64,000 nucleotides of DNA from the NCBI GenBank assembly GCA_965225955.1, contig CBDDBX010000031.1, forward strand, positions 11,498-75,497. The letters run 5' to 3'. The notes below the pieces were generated by a model that saw nothing but the letters and a program-made list of their open reading frames with translations, was not told where the DNA came from and did no database searches. A program made the translations under genes and the position numbers. Positions 1 through 7,329 of this stretch are shown here, piece after piece. Positions within the stretch are counted from its first letter, which is position 1. Each line of letters starts with the position of its first letter. This stretch comes from CBDDBX01 sp965225955. GTDB lineage: Bacteria > Acidobacteriota > Aminicenantia > UBA2199.

Positions 1-461
1 TTTTTGCTGTTGGTTTTTTTTCTGTATCCCTGCTTTATGCCAGGGAAATGTGGGAATCAACAGTTAAAAGGGATCTTGAAGAGGAGCTTATTTTCAGAGG
101 TAAGCAGTATGTAACTGCTATAAAGCTTTATAAAGACAAGTTCAAAAAAAATCCGAAAGATCTTGAGGAGCTCTATAAAAAAAAGTTCCTCCGAAAACTA
201 TTCAAAGATCCCGTTAATGATGAAGGGGAATGGGATCTTGTAATGGAATCCACTGCAGCAGGAAAGAAGAAAATGTTTGTTATGCCTCCCTCAATGGCTG
301 ATGCTTCAAAAGGTAAATACCGGATTGTTGGAGTATGTTCAAAATCACCGGATGTGGGTTACAGAGTTTATCGTGAAAAAACGAAATATTTTGAGTGGGC
401 TTTCTATCTTGGTGCAAAAGAGGATAAACCTATGCCGGAAATAACGTATCTGGGTAACTGA
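1..461 (+). CDS. Type II secretion/type IV pilus pseudopilin-like protein (5' end outside window)
   Basis: The reading frame is open from base 3, so the true start lies upstream. The first visible residues (FAVGFFSVSLLYAREMW) look like the end of the hydrophobic N-terminal helix of a prepilin-like protein. They are followed by a segment with RDLEEELIFRGKQY and then FLRKLFKDPV, the layout I associate with GspG/PulG-related pseudopilins, where a long amphipathic helix precedes a small globular domain. The cleavage/methylation motif (Phe-Thr-Leu-Ile-Glu type) would be outside the window and cannot be checked. The stop overlaps the lpxB leader by a few bases, so the two are probably cotranscribed. 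Assignment rests on pattern recognition of the middle segment; a generic secreted protein remains possible. Confidence 0.6.
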   Translation, partial: FAVGFFSVSLLYAREMWESTVKRDLEEELIFRGKQYVTAIKLYKDKFKKNPKDLEELYKKKFLRKLFKDPVNDEGEWDLVMESTAAGKKKMFVMPPSMADASKGKYRIVGVCSKSPDVGYRVYREKTKYFEWAFYLGAKEDKPMPEITYLGN

Positions 462-463
462 TA

Positions 464-1588
464 ATGAAAGATATTCTTATAGTAGCTGCTGAAAAATCTG
501 CTGAAAAATATGGGGCAGGTCTGGTGGAGGAGTTCGGCAAAACAGATAGTAGTGTCAGGTTCTTTGGAGTCGGAGGGGAATCTCTCAGGCAACTCGGAGT
601 TGATACGGTTATTGATAACAGAGAGTTATCAATAGTAGGGATTGTTGAAGTTCTGGGAAGTATTCTTAAAATAAAGAAGATAATGGACTGTCTCGTAAAA
701 GAGGCGAAAGATAGAAAACCTGCAGCTGCAATTCTTATAGATTATCCGGATTTTAATCTGAGACTTGCCAGAAGGTTACATAAACTGGGAATTCCTGTGT
801 ATCAGTATATCAGCCCTACAGTGTGGGCATGGCGTCCTGGTCGTCTCAAGACTATAAAGAAGTTTTTTAAACACGTTTTTCTTATTCTGCCCTTTGAAGA
901 AGAGATATATGAGAATGCCGGTATATCAAATACTTATGCCGGGCACCCTCTTGTAAAGGATATTGAAGCCGGCAGAGAGCCGGAAGCTTTCAGAGAATCT
1001 CTGGGAGTTCTGCCTGAGCAGAAGCTTATAACCCTGCTTCCGGGAAGTCGTGTTTCTGAGATAAATTTCCATATGAAGGATATTATGGAGTCAGTTGAAA
1101 TTATCAGAAAAAGGTATGAAACCCGTTTTGTACTTATTAAATCCGATAATCTTGATAAAGGACTGATAGATAGTTTTATTGATGATGGTATAGAAGTTAT
1201 GGGGCAGGCTGACTATTATAGTGCTGTTAAAGCCTCTGATGTTGTTATAACTTCATGTGGTACAACAAATCTGGAAGCTGCTGTTCTTGGAACTCCTTTT
1301 GTCTCAATATACAGAGTTAATAAGCTGTCATGGTTTCTTGGTAAGAGGTTTATTAATATATCCCGCTACTCAATTGTTAATATACTTGCAGGTAAAGATG
1401 TTATAAAAGAGTTGATTCAGAAGGATCTCACGGGCGAGGCTATTGCAGATGAGGTAATTTCAATTCTTGATAATAGTGTGAAGAATGAAAGAATCAGAAG
1501 AGAGTTTGGTGAGATAAGACAAGCTCTTGCCCACAGCGGAAATCCAGCAGCAGAAATCTGTAAAAAGATCATAGAAGACCTGAAGTAA
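464..1588 (+). CDS. lpxB: Lipid-A-disaccharide synthase
   Basis: 374 residues, the usual LpxB length. The enzyme joins UDP-2,3-diacylglucosamine and lipid X to make the lipid A disaccharide on the inner face of the inner membrane. Recognisable family features are the N-terminal AAEKSAEKYGAGL loop, FFGVGGESLRQLGVD, IDYPDFNLRLARRL, the highly typical YISPTVWAWRPGR, the LPFEEEIYE/YAGHPL pair, LLPGSRVSEI and the glycosyltransferase-B-like SCGTTNLEAAVLGTPF near residue 265. It starts 2 bases after the pseudopilin stop. The usual lpxD-fabZ-lpxA neighbours are absent. Its presence is the best single indication of a lipid-A-containing outer membrane. Confidence 0.95.
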   Translation: MKDILIVAAEKSAEKYGAGLVEEFGKTDSSVRFFGVGGESLRQLGVDTVIDNRELSIVGIVEVLGSILKIKKIMDCLVKEAKDRKPAAAILIDYPDFNLRLARRLHKLGIPVYQYISPTVWAWRPGRLKTIKKFFKHVFLILPFEEEIYENAGISNTYAGHPLVKDIEAGREPEAFRESLGVLPEQKLITLLPGSRVSEINFHMKDIMESVEIIRKRYETRFVLIKSDNLDKGLIDSFIDDGIEVMGQADYYSAVKASDVVITSCGTTNLEAAVLGTPFVSIYRVNKLSWFLGKRFINISRYSIVNILAGKDVIKELIQKDLTGEAIADEVISILDNSVKNERIRREFGEIRQALAHSGNPAAEICKKIIEDLK

Positions 1589-1606
1589 TTTTAACAATTA
1601 CGTTTT
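1585..1606 (+). terminator. Possible weak terminator after lpxB
   Basis: GTAATT at 1585-1590 and AATTAC at 1596-1601 form a 6-bp AT-rich hairpin with a 5-nt loop, followed by GTTTT. It overlaps the lpxB stop. The stem is short and low in GC, so this is a tentative call. Confidence 0.3.
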
Positions 1607-1843
1607 CACGGACTGACAGTGACGTACACAGACTAACACCATTTGTAATAGAACAAGATCATACTGTATGCAGCTTAGTACTCACAGAGCTGACTTCATC
1701 ACCTGCAGTATATCTATTTCGATTGGTTACAGCCTGTCAGGGCCGCCGGCTACTGAACTATGATAGCTCTGTCATAGGGGTTCAGGAAGTACCCGTAAGT
1801 GTTAGTCTGTGTTTTGCGAAGCAAAAGTCCGTGTCAGTCAGTT
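1607..1843. repeat. Intergenic inverted-repeat element, copy A
   Basis: The 357-base gap between lpxB and the ZIP transporter is mostly this element. Its ends contain a perfect 14-bp inverted repeat, ACACAGACTAACAC at 1626-1639 and its complement at 1799-1812. Outside that, CACGGACTGACAG (1607 on) pairs imperfectly with GTCCGTGTCAGTCAG (1828-1842). The right arm has a small extra hairpin, TTTTGC-GAA-GCAAAA, at 1813-1827. The arms are built from ~10-nt units (CACGGACTGA, CACAGACTAA). The ~160-bp interior shows no credible gene. Related arms occur at 24155-24305, 37295-37459 and, as one arm, at 51959-51997. Confidence 0.65.
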
Positions 1844-1902
1844 TATTCAAGCTTATACTTCTAATGGAGCAATACAAGTTGTTGTAATGAGGTACTCCGC
1901 AA

Positions 1903-1923
1903 GGGTGGAAAGGATATCCACCC
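1903..1923 (-). terminator. Hairpin downstream of ZIP transporter gene
   Basis: GGGTGGA at 1903-1909 and TCCACCC at 1917-1923 form a 7-bp GC-rich stem with a 7-nt loop, about 20 bases past the stop of the leftward ZIP gene. No long U-tract follows on the minus strand, so it may be a weak or factor-dependent terminator. Confidence 0.4.
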
Positions 1924-1945
1924 CTGTGTTTTTTATAAAATATCT

Positions 1946-2761
1946 TTATCCTAATGCTACATCGAGAGTCATCATTACTGTGAACCCGAGCATTGTACCT
2001 ATTGTTGCAACATCGGTGTTTTTTGCCAGTTGTGATTCAGGTATCAGCTCTTCTACAACAACATAGATCATTGCACCTGCTGCAAAAGCCAGTGCATAAG
2101 GAAGTATGGGCTTAATAAGAAGAACTGCAGCTGCTCCGGCTACACCCGCTATAGGTTCTACTATACCGGACATCTGACCATACCAGAAACATTTGAATCT
2201 GGAAAAACCTTCTCTTCTCAGAGGAACTGAAACAGCAGTTCCTTCAGGGAAATTCTGTATGCCAATACCAACAGCAAGAGCTACAGCTCCTCCAAGAGTG
2301 GCTTCAGGTATTCCTGCTCCCAGAGCACCAAATGCAACACCAACAGCAAGACCTTCCGGTATATTGTGGAGAGTAATTGCCAGTACAAGAAGAATGCTTC
2401 TGTGCCAGCTTGTGTTTATACCTTCTGCTTCTTCTTCGGGAAAACCAAGATGAAGGTGAGGAAGGAACTTATCTGCAATCCATAAAAATCCTCCCCCCAG
2501 AAGGAAGCCTACTACTGCAGGAAACCAGTTCGGTACTGTCAGACCTTCAGACATATCTATAGCCGGGGCCAGTAGTGACCAGTAACTGGCTGCAATCATT
2601 ACCCCTGCTGCAAACCCCAGCATTCCATCCAGTAATTTTCTTTTTATCTCTTTAAAGAAGAAAACCAGCGCTGATCCAAGAGCTGTCATAAACCATGTAA
2701 AAAGTGTGGCATATAATGCCTGCATAACCGGAGATAATTCTTTAAACCATTCTATAATCAT
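1946..2761 (-). CDS. ZIP family divalent metal transporter
   Basis: 271 residues with about eight hydrophobic segments. The ZIP/GufA-type metal site is visible as HNIPEGLAVG near residue 135 in TM4 and the paired NFPEGTAVS in TM5, where Asn replaces the usual second His. A variable loop with HLHLGFPEEEAEG lies between TM3 and TM4, as in family members that carry a His-rich loop. Such proteins import Zn2+, Fe2+ or Mn2+ across the inner membrane. An AGAGG-like ribosome site (AGAGGTAAAAATG) precedes the ATG. It is a single-gene unit, opposite in strand to both neighbours. The metal preferred cannot be read from sequence. Confidence 0.9.
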   Translation of the reverse strand: MIIEWFKELSPVMQALYATLFTWFMTALGSALVFFFKEIKRKLLDGMLGFAAGVMIAASYWSLLAPAIDMSEGLTVPNWFPAVVGFLLGGGFLWIADKFLPHLHLGFPEEEAEGINTSWHRSILLVLAITLHNIPEGLAVGVAFGALGAGIPEATLGGAVALAVGIGIQNFPEGTAVSVPLRREGFSRFKCFWYGQMSGIVEPIAGVAGAAAVLLIKPILPYALAFAAGAMIYVVVEELIPESQLAKNTDVATIGTMLGFTVMMTLDVALG

Positions 2762-2989
2762 TTTTACCTCTTTATAAATTAAATTGACCAGTTGACTTAT
2801 TCATGAACAGTTTTTGTTAATAAAGATTACACTGTTTCGTTCTGTTTTTTGAGTTTCATTCATCATTCCATTTTCTCAGTTCACAGAGGTATGAGATTTT
2901 ACTAAGTCATAGCAAGTCTCAATTTTTATAATATTCAAAAAATAAGTTTTTTCAAAATAAATTCTTTTACAAGACCCTTTCTCAGTGTC

Positions 2990-3018
2990 TTTACAGGTAG
3001 AGTCATAAGTGACATAAT
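2990..3018 (+). promoter_or_regulatory. Sigma-70 promoter of pyrK, apparently leaderless
   Basis: TTTACA at 2990-2995, 17 bp, then CATAAT at 3013-3018. The pyrK ATG is at 3025, only 6 bases beyond the -10 box, so the expected transcription start coincides with the start codon. An in-frame stop (TAG 3019-3021) excludes an upstream start and no Shine-Dalgarno sequence is present. Confidence 0.65.
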
Positions 3019-3024
3019 TAGCCT

Positions 3025-3789
3025 ATGGTCGAAAAAAAATTTAAAGTAATTGAGAACAGATCCCTGAGAGGGGACTACTTTCTTATGAAAATATGTGCAC
3101 CTGAAATAGCTGAGAAAGCAGAACCGGGGCATTTTGTTATGGTTAAAGTAACCGGCTCAGATACTCCCCTCCTTAAGAGACCTCTGGGTATTCTGAAAAA
3201 AGAGGGAGATTATATCTGGCTCTACTATGTTATTAAGGGTAAAGGCACAAAGTTGCTTGCAGAGTATCCGGCAGGATCAGATATTCAGCTTCTTGGCCCC
3301 CTTGGGACTCCGTTCCCGGAACTGAAAGACAAAAATATACTGGCAATTGCCGGTGGAATAGGTCTGGTTCCGGTATTTTTTGCTCTTAAAGAGATGGGAG
3401 CAGATAATAATTGTCATCTGATTTATGGAGGAAGAGGTGAGGAAGATATGAATCTTCTGGAGGAAATCGAAGCTCTGGGACTGAACTCCGTTACTCTTTA
3501 CACAGATGATGGCTCTGTTGGTGCTAAAGGCAGAGTTAACAAAGATCTTGATGATTTGGTGGGGAAGAACGATATCGACACAACTCTTATTTGCGGACCT
3601 GATCCAATGATGGAAGCTTTAAGTAAAGATCTTGCTGGCAAAGAGCTTCTGAACTATGTGTCTCTTGAAGCTCTGATGGGTTGTGGTATAGGTATATGTC
3701 ACAGCTGTGTTGTAAAAATGAGTGATGGTGGATATAAGAAGGTCTGTTCAGATGGTCCTGTCTTCAGAATGGAGGATATAGAATGGTAG
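3025..3789 (+). CDS. pyrK: Dihydroorotate dehydrogenase B, electron-transfer subunit
   Basis: 254 residues, family-typical. PyrK carries FAD and a [2Fe-2S] cluster and passes electrons from the PyrD flavin to NAD+. Visible features are the FAD-binding RPLGIL near residue 53, the NAD-binding IAGGIGLVPVFFAL near residue 107, TLICGPDPMM near residue 190, and the C-terminal cysteine cluster in MGCGIGICHSCVVK and KKVCSDGP for the 2Fe-2S centre. It is the first gene of pyrK-pyrD-pyrF and overlaps pyrD by 7 bases. NAD-linked class 1B enzymes are typical of anaerobes and Gram-positives. No ribosome site precedes the ATG (see promoter). Confidence 0.95.
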   Translation: MVEKKFKVIENRSLRGDYFLMKICAPEIAEKAEPGHFVMVKVTGSDTPLLKRPLGILKKEGDYIWLYYVIKGKGTKLLAEYPAGSDIQLLGPLGTPFPELKDKNILAIAGGIGLVPVFFALKEMGADNNCHLIYGGRGEEDMNLLEEIEALGLNSVTLYTDDGSVGAKGRVNKDLDDLVGKNDIDTTLICGPDPMMEALSKDLAGKELLNYVSLEALMGCGIGICHSCVVKMSDGGYKKVCSDGPVFRMEDIEW

Positions 3790-4694
3790 ACATATCTGCT
3801 GATCTTGGTTTTACGCGACTGAAGAATCCGATTATTCCTGCATCAGGGACCTTTGGGTATGGCGAGGAGTTTACTCCTTTCTTTAACCTCGATATATTGG
3901 GTGCTTTTATTATGAAAGGGGTCTATATGGATCCAAGACCAGGTAATGAGCCCCCAAGAATCCATGAAACTGCTGCGGGGCTGCTGAATTCAATCGGACT
4001 TGCAGGGCCAGGTGCTGAAAAACTGTGTGATATAGTAAGAAGAGTAAAAAAACAGACTACTACGCCTATTATTGTGAATGTCTGTGGTGGTAACGATCAG
4101 GAGTATATTGACGTAGCTTCCATGTTTGATGAGATGGACGAGGTTGATATGCTTGAGCTGAATATATCATGTCCAAATGTACATGCCGGTGGGGCCTGTG
4201 TTGCTCAGGATAAAGACCATACCTGGAAACTGGTAAAAGAGATTAAGAGCAGAACAAGAAAGCCCCTGATGGTTAAATTATCTCCAAATGTGCCCAATAT
4301 CCCTACTGTAGCAGCAGCTGCTGAGGATGCTGGTGCAGATTCCCTGTCTCTGGTTAATACTTTTCTTGGACTGGCTGTTGATCTTAAAACCCGTAAGCCG
4401 GTATTTAAGAACAAGTATGCCGGACTTTCAGGTCCCGCAATAAAACCCCTTGCTCTTAAAATAGTTAATGATGTTGCAAGAGAAGTTAAGATCCCTGTAA
4501 TTGGAATTGGTGGGATAATGACAGGTGAAGATGTGCTTGAATTTATTCTTGCCGGAGCAAGTGCTGTGCAGACTGGTACCGTCAACATGATTGAACCAAC
4601 AGCCAGTATAAGAATAATAAGAGAAATAGAAGAAGCTATGACCAGATATGGTCTTAATAAGCTTGAAGATATAAGAGGAGAGTTACAGATATGA
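3783..4694 (+). CDS. pyrD: Dihydroorotate dehydrogenase, class 1B catalytic subunit
   Basis: 303 residues. Oxidises dihydroorotate to orotate in pyrimidine synthesis, using FMN, and works with PyrK. Family features include NPIIPASGTFGYG near residue 16, LLNSIGLAGPG near residue 67, the NISCPNVHAGG loop near residue 128 containing the class 1 catalytic cysteine, the SLVNTFLGLAVD segment, and the phosphate-binding GIGGIMTGEDVLEFILAGA. Its start overlaps the pyrK end and its stop overlaps the pyrF start by 4 bases, indicating translational coupling. Confidence 0.96.
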   Translation: MVDISADLGFTRLKNPIIPASGTFGYGEEFTPFFNLDILGAFIMKGVYMDPRPGNEPPRIHETAAGLLNSIGLAGPGAEKLCDIVRRVKKQTTTPIIVNVCGGNDQEYIDVASMFDEMDEVDMLELNISCPNVHAGGACVAQDKDHTWKLVKEIKSRTRKPLMVKLSPNVPNIPTVAAAAEDAGADSLSLVNTFLGLAVDLKTRKPVFKNKYAGLSGPAIKPLALKIVNDVAREVKIPVIGIGGIMTGEDVLEFILAGASAVQTGTVNMIEPTASIRIIREIEEAMTRYGLNKLEDIRGELQI

Positions 4695-5383
4695 ATGATA
4701 AAATAATCACAGCTCTGGATTTTGATAATTTTGATGAAGCAGCATCTCTTGTAGATAAGCTGAACGATGCTGTATGGTTTAAGGTGGGACTTCAGTCTTT
4801 TCTCTCATTTGGAGATGAACTGATTCAGCATGTGAACAACAACAATCATAAGCTGTTTCTTGATCTGAAGTTCAAAGATATTCCCAATACTGTTGCAGGA
4901 GCAGTTAAAGCTTCACTGAAGTACAATCCCGGAATGCTGACAATTCACATGTCAGGCGGTGGTGCGATGGTTAAAGCTGCAGTAGATGCAGCAGCTGAAA
5001 AAGAGGATCTGAGAGTTCTTGGTGTTACAGTTCTTACTTCAATGTCTGATGAAGACCTGAAAGATATTGGTGGTTCATATACTGCTGAAGAGACTGTTCT
5101 GCGTCTTGTGGACCTTGGTCTGGCAAACGGCCTGAACTCATTTGTATGCTCTCCTATGGAGATAGAGCCGATTAAGAGTCGCTTTGGTAAAGATGTTACT
5201 CTTGTTACTCCCGGAATAAGACCTGAATGGTCTGCAAAAGGTGATCAGAAAAGAGTTTTTACTCCTGCAATGGCAGTAGAAAAAGGTACAGATTATATGG
5301 TAATCGGAAGACCGATAACAAAGAATGAAAATCCCTCTGAAGCTTACAGAAGGATTTGTGAAGAAATAGAAAACCGGTCTTAA
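4691..5383 (+). CDS. pyrF: Orotidine 5'-phosphate decarboxylase
   Basis: 230 residues, standard length for the short (group I) family. Converts OMP to UMP. The catalytic charged network is seen in FLDLKFKDIPNTV near residue 58 (Asp-x-Lys-x-x-Asp). The C-terminal TPGIRPEW and YMVIGRPITK segments are the phosphate-binding loops. It overlaps pyrD by 4 bases (ATGA). Its stop codon lies inside a long hairpin that also contains the end of the convergent gene. Confidence 0.97.
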   Translation: MNDKIITALDFDNFDEAASLVDKLNDAVWFKVGLQSFLSFGDELIQHVNNNNHKLFLDLKFKDIPNTVAGAVKASLKYNPGMLTIHMSGGGAMVKAAVDAAAEKEDLRVLGVTVLTSMSDEDLKDIGGSYTAEETVLRLVDLGLANGLNSFVCSPMEIEPIKSRFGKDVTLVTPGIRPEWSAKGDQKRVFTPAMAVEKGTDYMVIGRPITKNENPSEAYRRICEEIENRS

Positions 5384-5397
5384 TTACCGGTTTTCTA
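5367..5397. terminator. Bidirectional terminator shared by pyrF and the convergent lipoprotein gene
   Basis: TAGAAAACCGGT (5367-5378) and ACCGGTTTTCTA (5386-5397) are a perfect 12-bp inverted repeat with a 7-nt loop. Runs of A on one side and T on the other suit a Rho-independent terminator in both directions. Both stop codons (pyrF 5381-5383; minus-strand gene 5384-5386) lie in the loop region, so the stem is built from the coding ends of the two genes. Confidence 0.75.
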
Positions 5398-5890
5398 CTG
5401 AATTTATCATTTTAATTATTAACTCTTTTTCAGGATCCATAGGATTGAGTTCCAGAGCCTGCCTGAAATATTTAACAGCCTCTTTTTTCTCTTCAATCTC
5501 AAAAAGAGTTACAGCAAGATTTTTTACCGCAGGAATGAACATCGGATTAATCTCAACAGATTTTCTGAAAGCTTTTATCTCTTTCTCCCGGTAAGTGTAG
5601 TTACCTGTCTGTCTGTATTTGAATCTGTATGCCATTCCCAGTAGGTTGTAACCCAGAGCACTGTCAGGCTTTAGTTTCAATCCTGCCAGATAGTTTGATA
5701 TTGCATGCTCATATTTACGGGCTTTAAAATACTGACTTCCAAGAAGGAAACGCTGTTCTGCACTATCCTTACCTGCTTTCTCAGCTTTCTTAAGGGGTTC
5801 GGAAACCTCTTTTTTTTCTACAGAATCTCCGCATCCCACCAGAAAGAGAACTGAAAGAATAAGTATATATTTAAGAAATTTTACTACCAC
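5384..5890 (-). CDS. TPR lipoprotein
   Basis: 168 residues. It starts at GTG with GGAGG six bases upstream. The N-terminus is a lipoprotein signal with lipobox LFLVGC near residue 20. Three tetratricopeptide-like units follow: AEQRFLLGSQYFKARKYEHA, SALGYNLLGMAYRF and FIPAVKNLAVTLFEIEEKKEA. It is therefore probably a periplasm-facing membrane-anchored scaffold. It is the last gene of the ispH-to-POT operon, 44 bases after the POT gene, and may belong functionally elsewhere. Specific role unknown. Confidence 0.8.
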   Translation of the reverse strand: MVVKFLKYILILSVLFLVGCGDSVEKKEVSEPLKKAEKAGKDSAEQRFLLGSQYFKARKYEHAISNYLAGLKLKPDSALGYNLLGMAYRFKYRQTGNYTYREKEIKAFRKSVEINPMFIPAVKNLAVTLFEIEEKKEAVKYFRQALELNPMDPEKELIIKMINSVENR

Positions 5891-5908
5891 TATATACCTC
5901 CGTGAGAA

Positions 5909-5925
5909 GAGGGCCTGAGGCCCTC
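5909..5925 (-). terminator. Hairpin between POT and TPR lipoprotein genes
   Basis: GAGGGCC-TGA-GGCCCTC forms a 7-bp GC-rich hairpin 10 bases past the POT stop. There is no U-tract, so it is more likely an mRNA stabiliser or attenuator than a full terminator. Confidence 0.4.
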
Positions 5926-5934
5926 ATTTATCTA

Positions 5935-7329
5935 TTATGCAGTTTTTTCGTTTTTAGCAACTGGTGCGGGATTAGCAGTAATCCATCTGTTATACAGCCA
6001 CATTGAAACCGCTGAAGCAAAACCAATTACCATCAGAACTACCCATCCCATTGAATTCCAGAATGGATCAAGTTCAAGAAGTTTACCACCTTCCACAGCT
6101 ATTTCAACTGAGTTCTTACACATGATTTCGTTGAAAATAAATGCACCTGCAGGACCACCGATGATTGCACCAATTGCCATTGGCAGATTTGCATAGCCAA
6201 GGAAGAGACCTTCCTGACCTTTAGGAGCCAGAGCACCAATGTATTCATAAGTTCTGGCAGCAGTAAAGAGTTCACCAAAAGCGATGAAACCTACAGTCAG
6301 GGTTATGAATATTGAACCAAGAGGAAGCCATTCAAGCATACTCAGTGATCTTACGCCACCTTCCATAAAGATTGGTACAAGGTTGATTGCCATGGATAAA
6401 CCAATTACAACAATACCTACAACGATAGAGTTAATAGGTTTCATCTTGCCAAACTTTTTGGTAACCAGAAGCTGGAAGAATACGATAACAAATGGATTTG
6501 CCATTGTAATAAGATCAACAGCAGGGTTAGTTTCCACAACTTTTTTCAGGTAGAGAGGAAGTACATTGTAAACCTGTGCGTAGATAAAGAAGAATCCACT
6601 GGATACAAGCAGGAACATGGCGAAGCGTCCATTTTTCAGAACCATTACCATATCAATAAGAATTCTGCTTATGGATTTGGATTCTTTTTTAACATCCCTG
6701 TCAGGATCATTGTATAGGAAAAGCACTACAAAGAATGCAACTATTGAACATCCAACCGCAACTGCAAAAATGTAGCTGAGGTCAAAATTAGTTCTCATAA
6801 AATAGCTGATACCACGACCAACAAGAGAACCTATATTAATAACCATGTAGAAAATACCGAACCCAAGAGTGATTCTTGCACCGGCAGTTTTCTGAACTGT
6901 ACCGGATATACATGGTTTAATTACAGAACCACCAAGGCCAATCAGAAAGATTGCCAGGGCAACAGGTATGATAACACCTGGTCCTGCAGTGACTTCACTG
7001 CCGATAGTATCACTGAGAATATTGCCTCCAAGCCATACTGGATATCCCATAAGGAAATATCCTACAGCCAGAAAAACAAAGGCAGCAAGAAGAGATTTCT
7101 TGAACCCTACCTGATCTGCTATAGTACCGGAAAGTATTGGTAAAAAGTATACCAGAAACCATAAATAACCATTCAGGTTACTTGGCCAGTAATCCCCCAT
7201 ACCCAGTTGGCCCAGATAGAGAACTACAAAGCTTGCCATTGCATAGTAAGCACCTCTTTCAAAGAGTTCTGTTACATTAGCAGTCCAGAAACTTTTGGGA
7301 AAAGGGGTTGGTTTTGCGTTGTCATTCAT
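5935..7329 (-). CDS. POT/PTR family proton-dependent oligopeptide transporter
   Basis: 464 residues with about 12-14 hydrophobic segments. The family signature is visible near the N-terminus as ELFERGAYYAM, matching the ExxERFxYY motif involved in proton coupling of the POT branch of the major facilitator superfamily. These inner-membrane symporters import di- and tripeptides. The start overlaps the aspS stop by 8 bases, so it is part of the long leftward operon with aminoacyl-tRNA synthetase genes; peptide uptake next to amino-acid charging is plausible but may be coincidental. Substrate not determinable here. Confidence 0.85.
   Translation of the reverse strand: MNDNAKPTPFPKSFWTANVTELFERGAYYAMASFVVLYLGQLGMGDYWPSNLNGYLWFLVYFLPILSGTIADQVGFKKSLLAAFVFLAVGYFLMGYPVWLGGNILSDTIGSEVTAGPGVIIPVALAIFLIGLGGSVIKPCISGTVQKTAGARITLGFGIFYMVINIGSLVGRGISYFMRTNFDLSYIFAVAVGCSIVAFFVVLFLYNDPDRDVKKESKSISRILIDMVMVLKNGRFAMFLLVSSGFFFIYAQVYNVLPLYLKKVVETNPAVDLITMANPFVIVFFQLLVTKKFGKMKPINSIVVGIVVIGLSMAINLVPIFMEGGVRSLSMLEWLPLGSIFITLTVGFIAFGELFTAARTYEYIGALAPKGQEGLFLGYANLPMAIGAIIGGPAGAFIFNEIMCKNSVEIAVEGGKLLELDPFWNSMGWVVLMVIGFASAVSMWLYNRWITANPAPVAKNEKTA

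Noticed and set aside
1809..2066. 85-codon plus-strand frame inside copy A and the ZIP gene end
   Set aside because: It starts in the repeat arm and runs antisense to the conserved ZIP C-terminus; no ribosome site.
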